From Shinella daejeonensis (GTDB taxonomy: Bacteria; Pseudomonadota; Alphaproteobacteria; Rhizobiales; Rhizobiaceae), in the NCBI RefSeq assembly GCF_024281235.1, contig NZ_JAHWXY010000002.1, positions 124,001 through 188,000 of the forward strand: 64,000 nt of DNA, written 5' to 3'. Of the stretch, positions 62,466 through 64,000 are shown piece after piece (position 1 is the first letter of the stretch; each line of letters begins with the position of its first letter). Below the pieces are notes generated by a model. The model saw only the letters and a list, made by a program, of their open reading frames with translations, did no database searches and was not told where the DNA came from. A program made the position numbers and the translations under genes.

Positions 62466-64000
62466 GCGGATTTCTCCTGGCCAAGAGGAACGGAGGGAGT
62501 GTCGACGCCGGCGATGCGGTTTTCGCGCCGCAGCCGGCGTTCACCCACGGCGAGCTGGAAGCCGGCGATGATCACGAGCATCACCACGATCAGCATGGAC
62601 GAATAGGCGATGGCGACGCCATATTCGCCGTTCTCGACGAGACCGACGATATAGGCGGTGGCCATGTTGTATTCGGCGCTCACGAGGAAGATGACGGCGC
62701 TGATCGAGGTGATCGCCCGCACGAAGGAATAGACCAGCGCCGCGGTGATCGCCGGCCGGAGCAGGGGCAGGATGACCTTGCGGATCGTCCGCGCGCTGCT
62801 GGCGCGCAGCGTCAGCGACGCCTCGTCGAGGCTCTTGTCGAGCTGGCTCATCGCCGCGATGCCGCCCCGCACGCCCACCGGCATGTTGCGGAACACGAAG
62901 CACAGCACGAGGATGAGCGCCGACCCGGTCATTTCCAGCGGCGGCAGGTTGAAGGCCATGATGTAGCTGACACCGATGACCGTCCCCGGAATGGCGAAGC
63001 TCATCAGCAGTGCGAATTCGAAGAGATTCTTGCCGGCGAACTTCTGGCGCACGATGAGATAGGCGGTCAGCAGGCCGACCAGAGCGGTCAGCGGCGCCGA
63101 AATCAGCGCGATTTCCATCGTCGTCCAGAAGGAGTTCCAGGCGACTCCCGTCCAGGCGATGCCGCCGTCGTAGCTGACGGAGAAGGCGCGGGCGTAATGA
63201 TCGAGCGTCAGCGAATTGTCGAGACCCCAGGTCTTCACGAAACCGCCGACGATGATCATCCCGTAAATCGCCATCGTGAACAGGATCCAGGGAATGACCA
63301 CGGCATGAACGGCGATGGAAAGCCCTTTCGGCAGGGCGATATGGGCGCCGCTGTCGCCCTTTCCGGTAACGGTGGCGAAATTCTTGCCGGACAGCCAGAG
63401 ACGCTGGGCGAAGAAGGCGGAAAGCGTGAAGGCCAGAAGCACGATCGCAAGCACCGCCGCGCGGGAGGGATCATTCTGCGAACCGACGACGGCGAAGAAT
63501 ATCTCGGTGGAAAGCACGCCATGGCTGCCGCCGAGCACCAGCGGATTGCCGAAATCGGCCATGCTTTCGATGAAGCCGATCAGGAAGGCGTTGGCAAGTC
63601 CCGGCTTCATCAGCGGCAGCGAGACGCGCCGGAAGGTGCGCCAGCGATCGGCACGCAGCGTCTGCGACGCCTCTTCCATCGAGGGGCTCACACCCTCGAC
63701 CACCCCGATCAACACCAGGAATGTGATGGGCGTAAAGGACAGGACCTGTGCGATCCAGATGCCGGTCAGGCCGTAGAGCCACCGGCCCGGTTCGATATTC
63801 AGGAGATCCGCGACGAACTCCGTGACGATCCCGGCGCGCCCGAACAGCAGCGTCAGCGCAAGGCCGATGACGAAAGGCGGCGTGATGATCGGCAGGATCG
63901 TCAGCAGGCGCAGGCCCTTCTTGTAGGGAAAGCGCGTGCGGGTGGCGACCAGTGCAAAGGCGAGGCCGAGCAGCGTCGAGGCAAGCCCGCTCATGATGGC
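62462..64000 (-). CDS. Iron(III)/sugar-phosphate-type ABC permease (FbpB/AfuB-like), 5' end cut
   Basis: 512 residues are visible and the frame is open to the window edge, so the N-terminus is missing; an ATG at 63994 is probably internal. It is a fused double permease. The first half has EASQTLRADRWRTFRRVSLPLMKPG and the second EASLTLRASSARTIRKVILPLLRPA, the two ATPase-contact loops. With the ATPase and the phosphatase it forms one minus-strand unit. The binding protein should lie beyond the window. Confidence 0.92.
   Translation of the reverse strand, partial: AIMSGLASTLLGLAFALVATRTRFPYKKGLRLLTILPIITPPFVIGLALTLLFGRAGIVTEFVADLLNIEPGRWLYGLTGIWIAQVLSFTPITFLVLIGVVEGVSPSMEEASQTLRADRWRTFRRVSLPLMKPGLANAFLIGFIESMADFGNPLVLGGSHGVLSTEIFFAVVGSQNDPSRAAVLAIVLLAFTLSAFFAQRLWLSGKNFATVTGKGDSGAHIALPKGLSIAVHAVVIPWILFTMAIYGMIIVGGFVKTWGLDNSLTLDHYARAFSVSYDGGIAWTGVAWNSFWTTMEIALISAPLTALVGLLTAYLIVRQKFAGKNLFEFALLMSFAIPGTVIGVSYIMAFNLPPLEMTGSALILVLCFVFRNMPVGVRGGIAAMSQLDKSLDEASLTLRASSARTIRKVILPLLRPAITAALVYSFVRAITSISAVIFLVSAEYNMATAYIVGLVENGEYGVAIAYSSMLIVVMLVIIAGFQLAVGERRLRRENRIAGVDTPSVPLGQEKSA

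Overview
The window looks like an alphaproteobacterial, most likely Rhizobiaceae, chromosome or chromid. It is GC-rich and dense with ABC importers for amines and amino acids. It carries a Pha-type K+/H+ antiporter operon, an FtsK-type translocase, a class II aldolase, a ModE-ModABC locus, and a DUF1127 gene followed by a cuckoo-type small-RNA array. No tRNA, rRNA, CRISPR, intact insertion sequence or prophage was seen. The genus cannot be fixed from the sequence alone.

Layout. (1) 1-8.4 kb holds the end of an FMN-dependent monooxygenase, its flavin reductase and a GMC oxidoreductase. Convergent to these is a glycine-betaine/choline-type importer (binding protein, permease with an apparent frameshift at an AG repeat, ATPase) coupled to an aldehyde dehydrogenase, with a divergent LysR regulator. 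(2) 9.4-10.15 kb is gene-poor and ends in a strong promoter flanked by two matching palindromes. (3) 10.15-22.7 kb is a long same-strand amine or opine catabolic cluster. It has a DadA/PuuB-type oxidoreductase, an IclR regulator, RidA, a polyamine-type ABC importer, a two-subunit opine/sarcosine-oxidase-like flavoenzyme, an aldehyde dehydrogenase, a second paralogous binding protein and an unrecognised protein. (4) 22.9-36.3 kb has a degraded ParE-like toxin and then a ten-gene minus-strand operon. That operon encodes a branched-chain-type importer, a beta-keto acid cleavage enzyme (BKACE), hydantoinase/oxoprolinase A and B subunits, an SDR dehydrogenase and an MFS carrier. It faces a GntR regulator and a hot-dog thioesterase, and both sides carry the same TGTGATCACA palindrome. 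(5) 36.3-41.4 kb holds a cupin, an M20 amidohydrolase, mobA, an L-lactate-dehydrogenase-like flavoenzyme and fructose-bisphosphate aldolase. (6) 41.6-50.5 kb has a membrane-segment-free FtsK-like ATPase and phaAB-C-D-E-F-G. (7) 50.5-56.9 kb holds small hypothetical genes, a cupin-HTH regulator facing an omega-aminotransferase, and modE with modABC. (8) 57-64 kb has the cuckoo array plus DUF1127 gene, a dimethylglycine/sarcosine dehydrogenase-like protein, and an inositol-monophosphatase-family gene with an iron/sugar-phosphate-type ABC importer that runs off the window.

How the genes work together. Most of the window serves capture and oxidation of nitrogen-containing organic compounds. Each pathway block pairs an importer with flavin oxidases, aldehyde dehydrogenases or ring-opening enzymes and its own regulator. 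The two best candidates for undescribed systems are the 10.15-22.7 kb amine/opine-type cluster and the 23.3-36.3 kb importer-BKACE-hydantoinase operon. The strongest non-coding finding is the four-hairpin array at 57.0-57.15 kb whose loops carry CCTCCTCCC on the minus strand.
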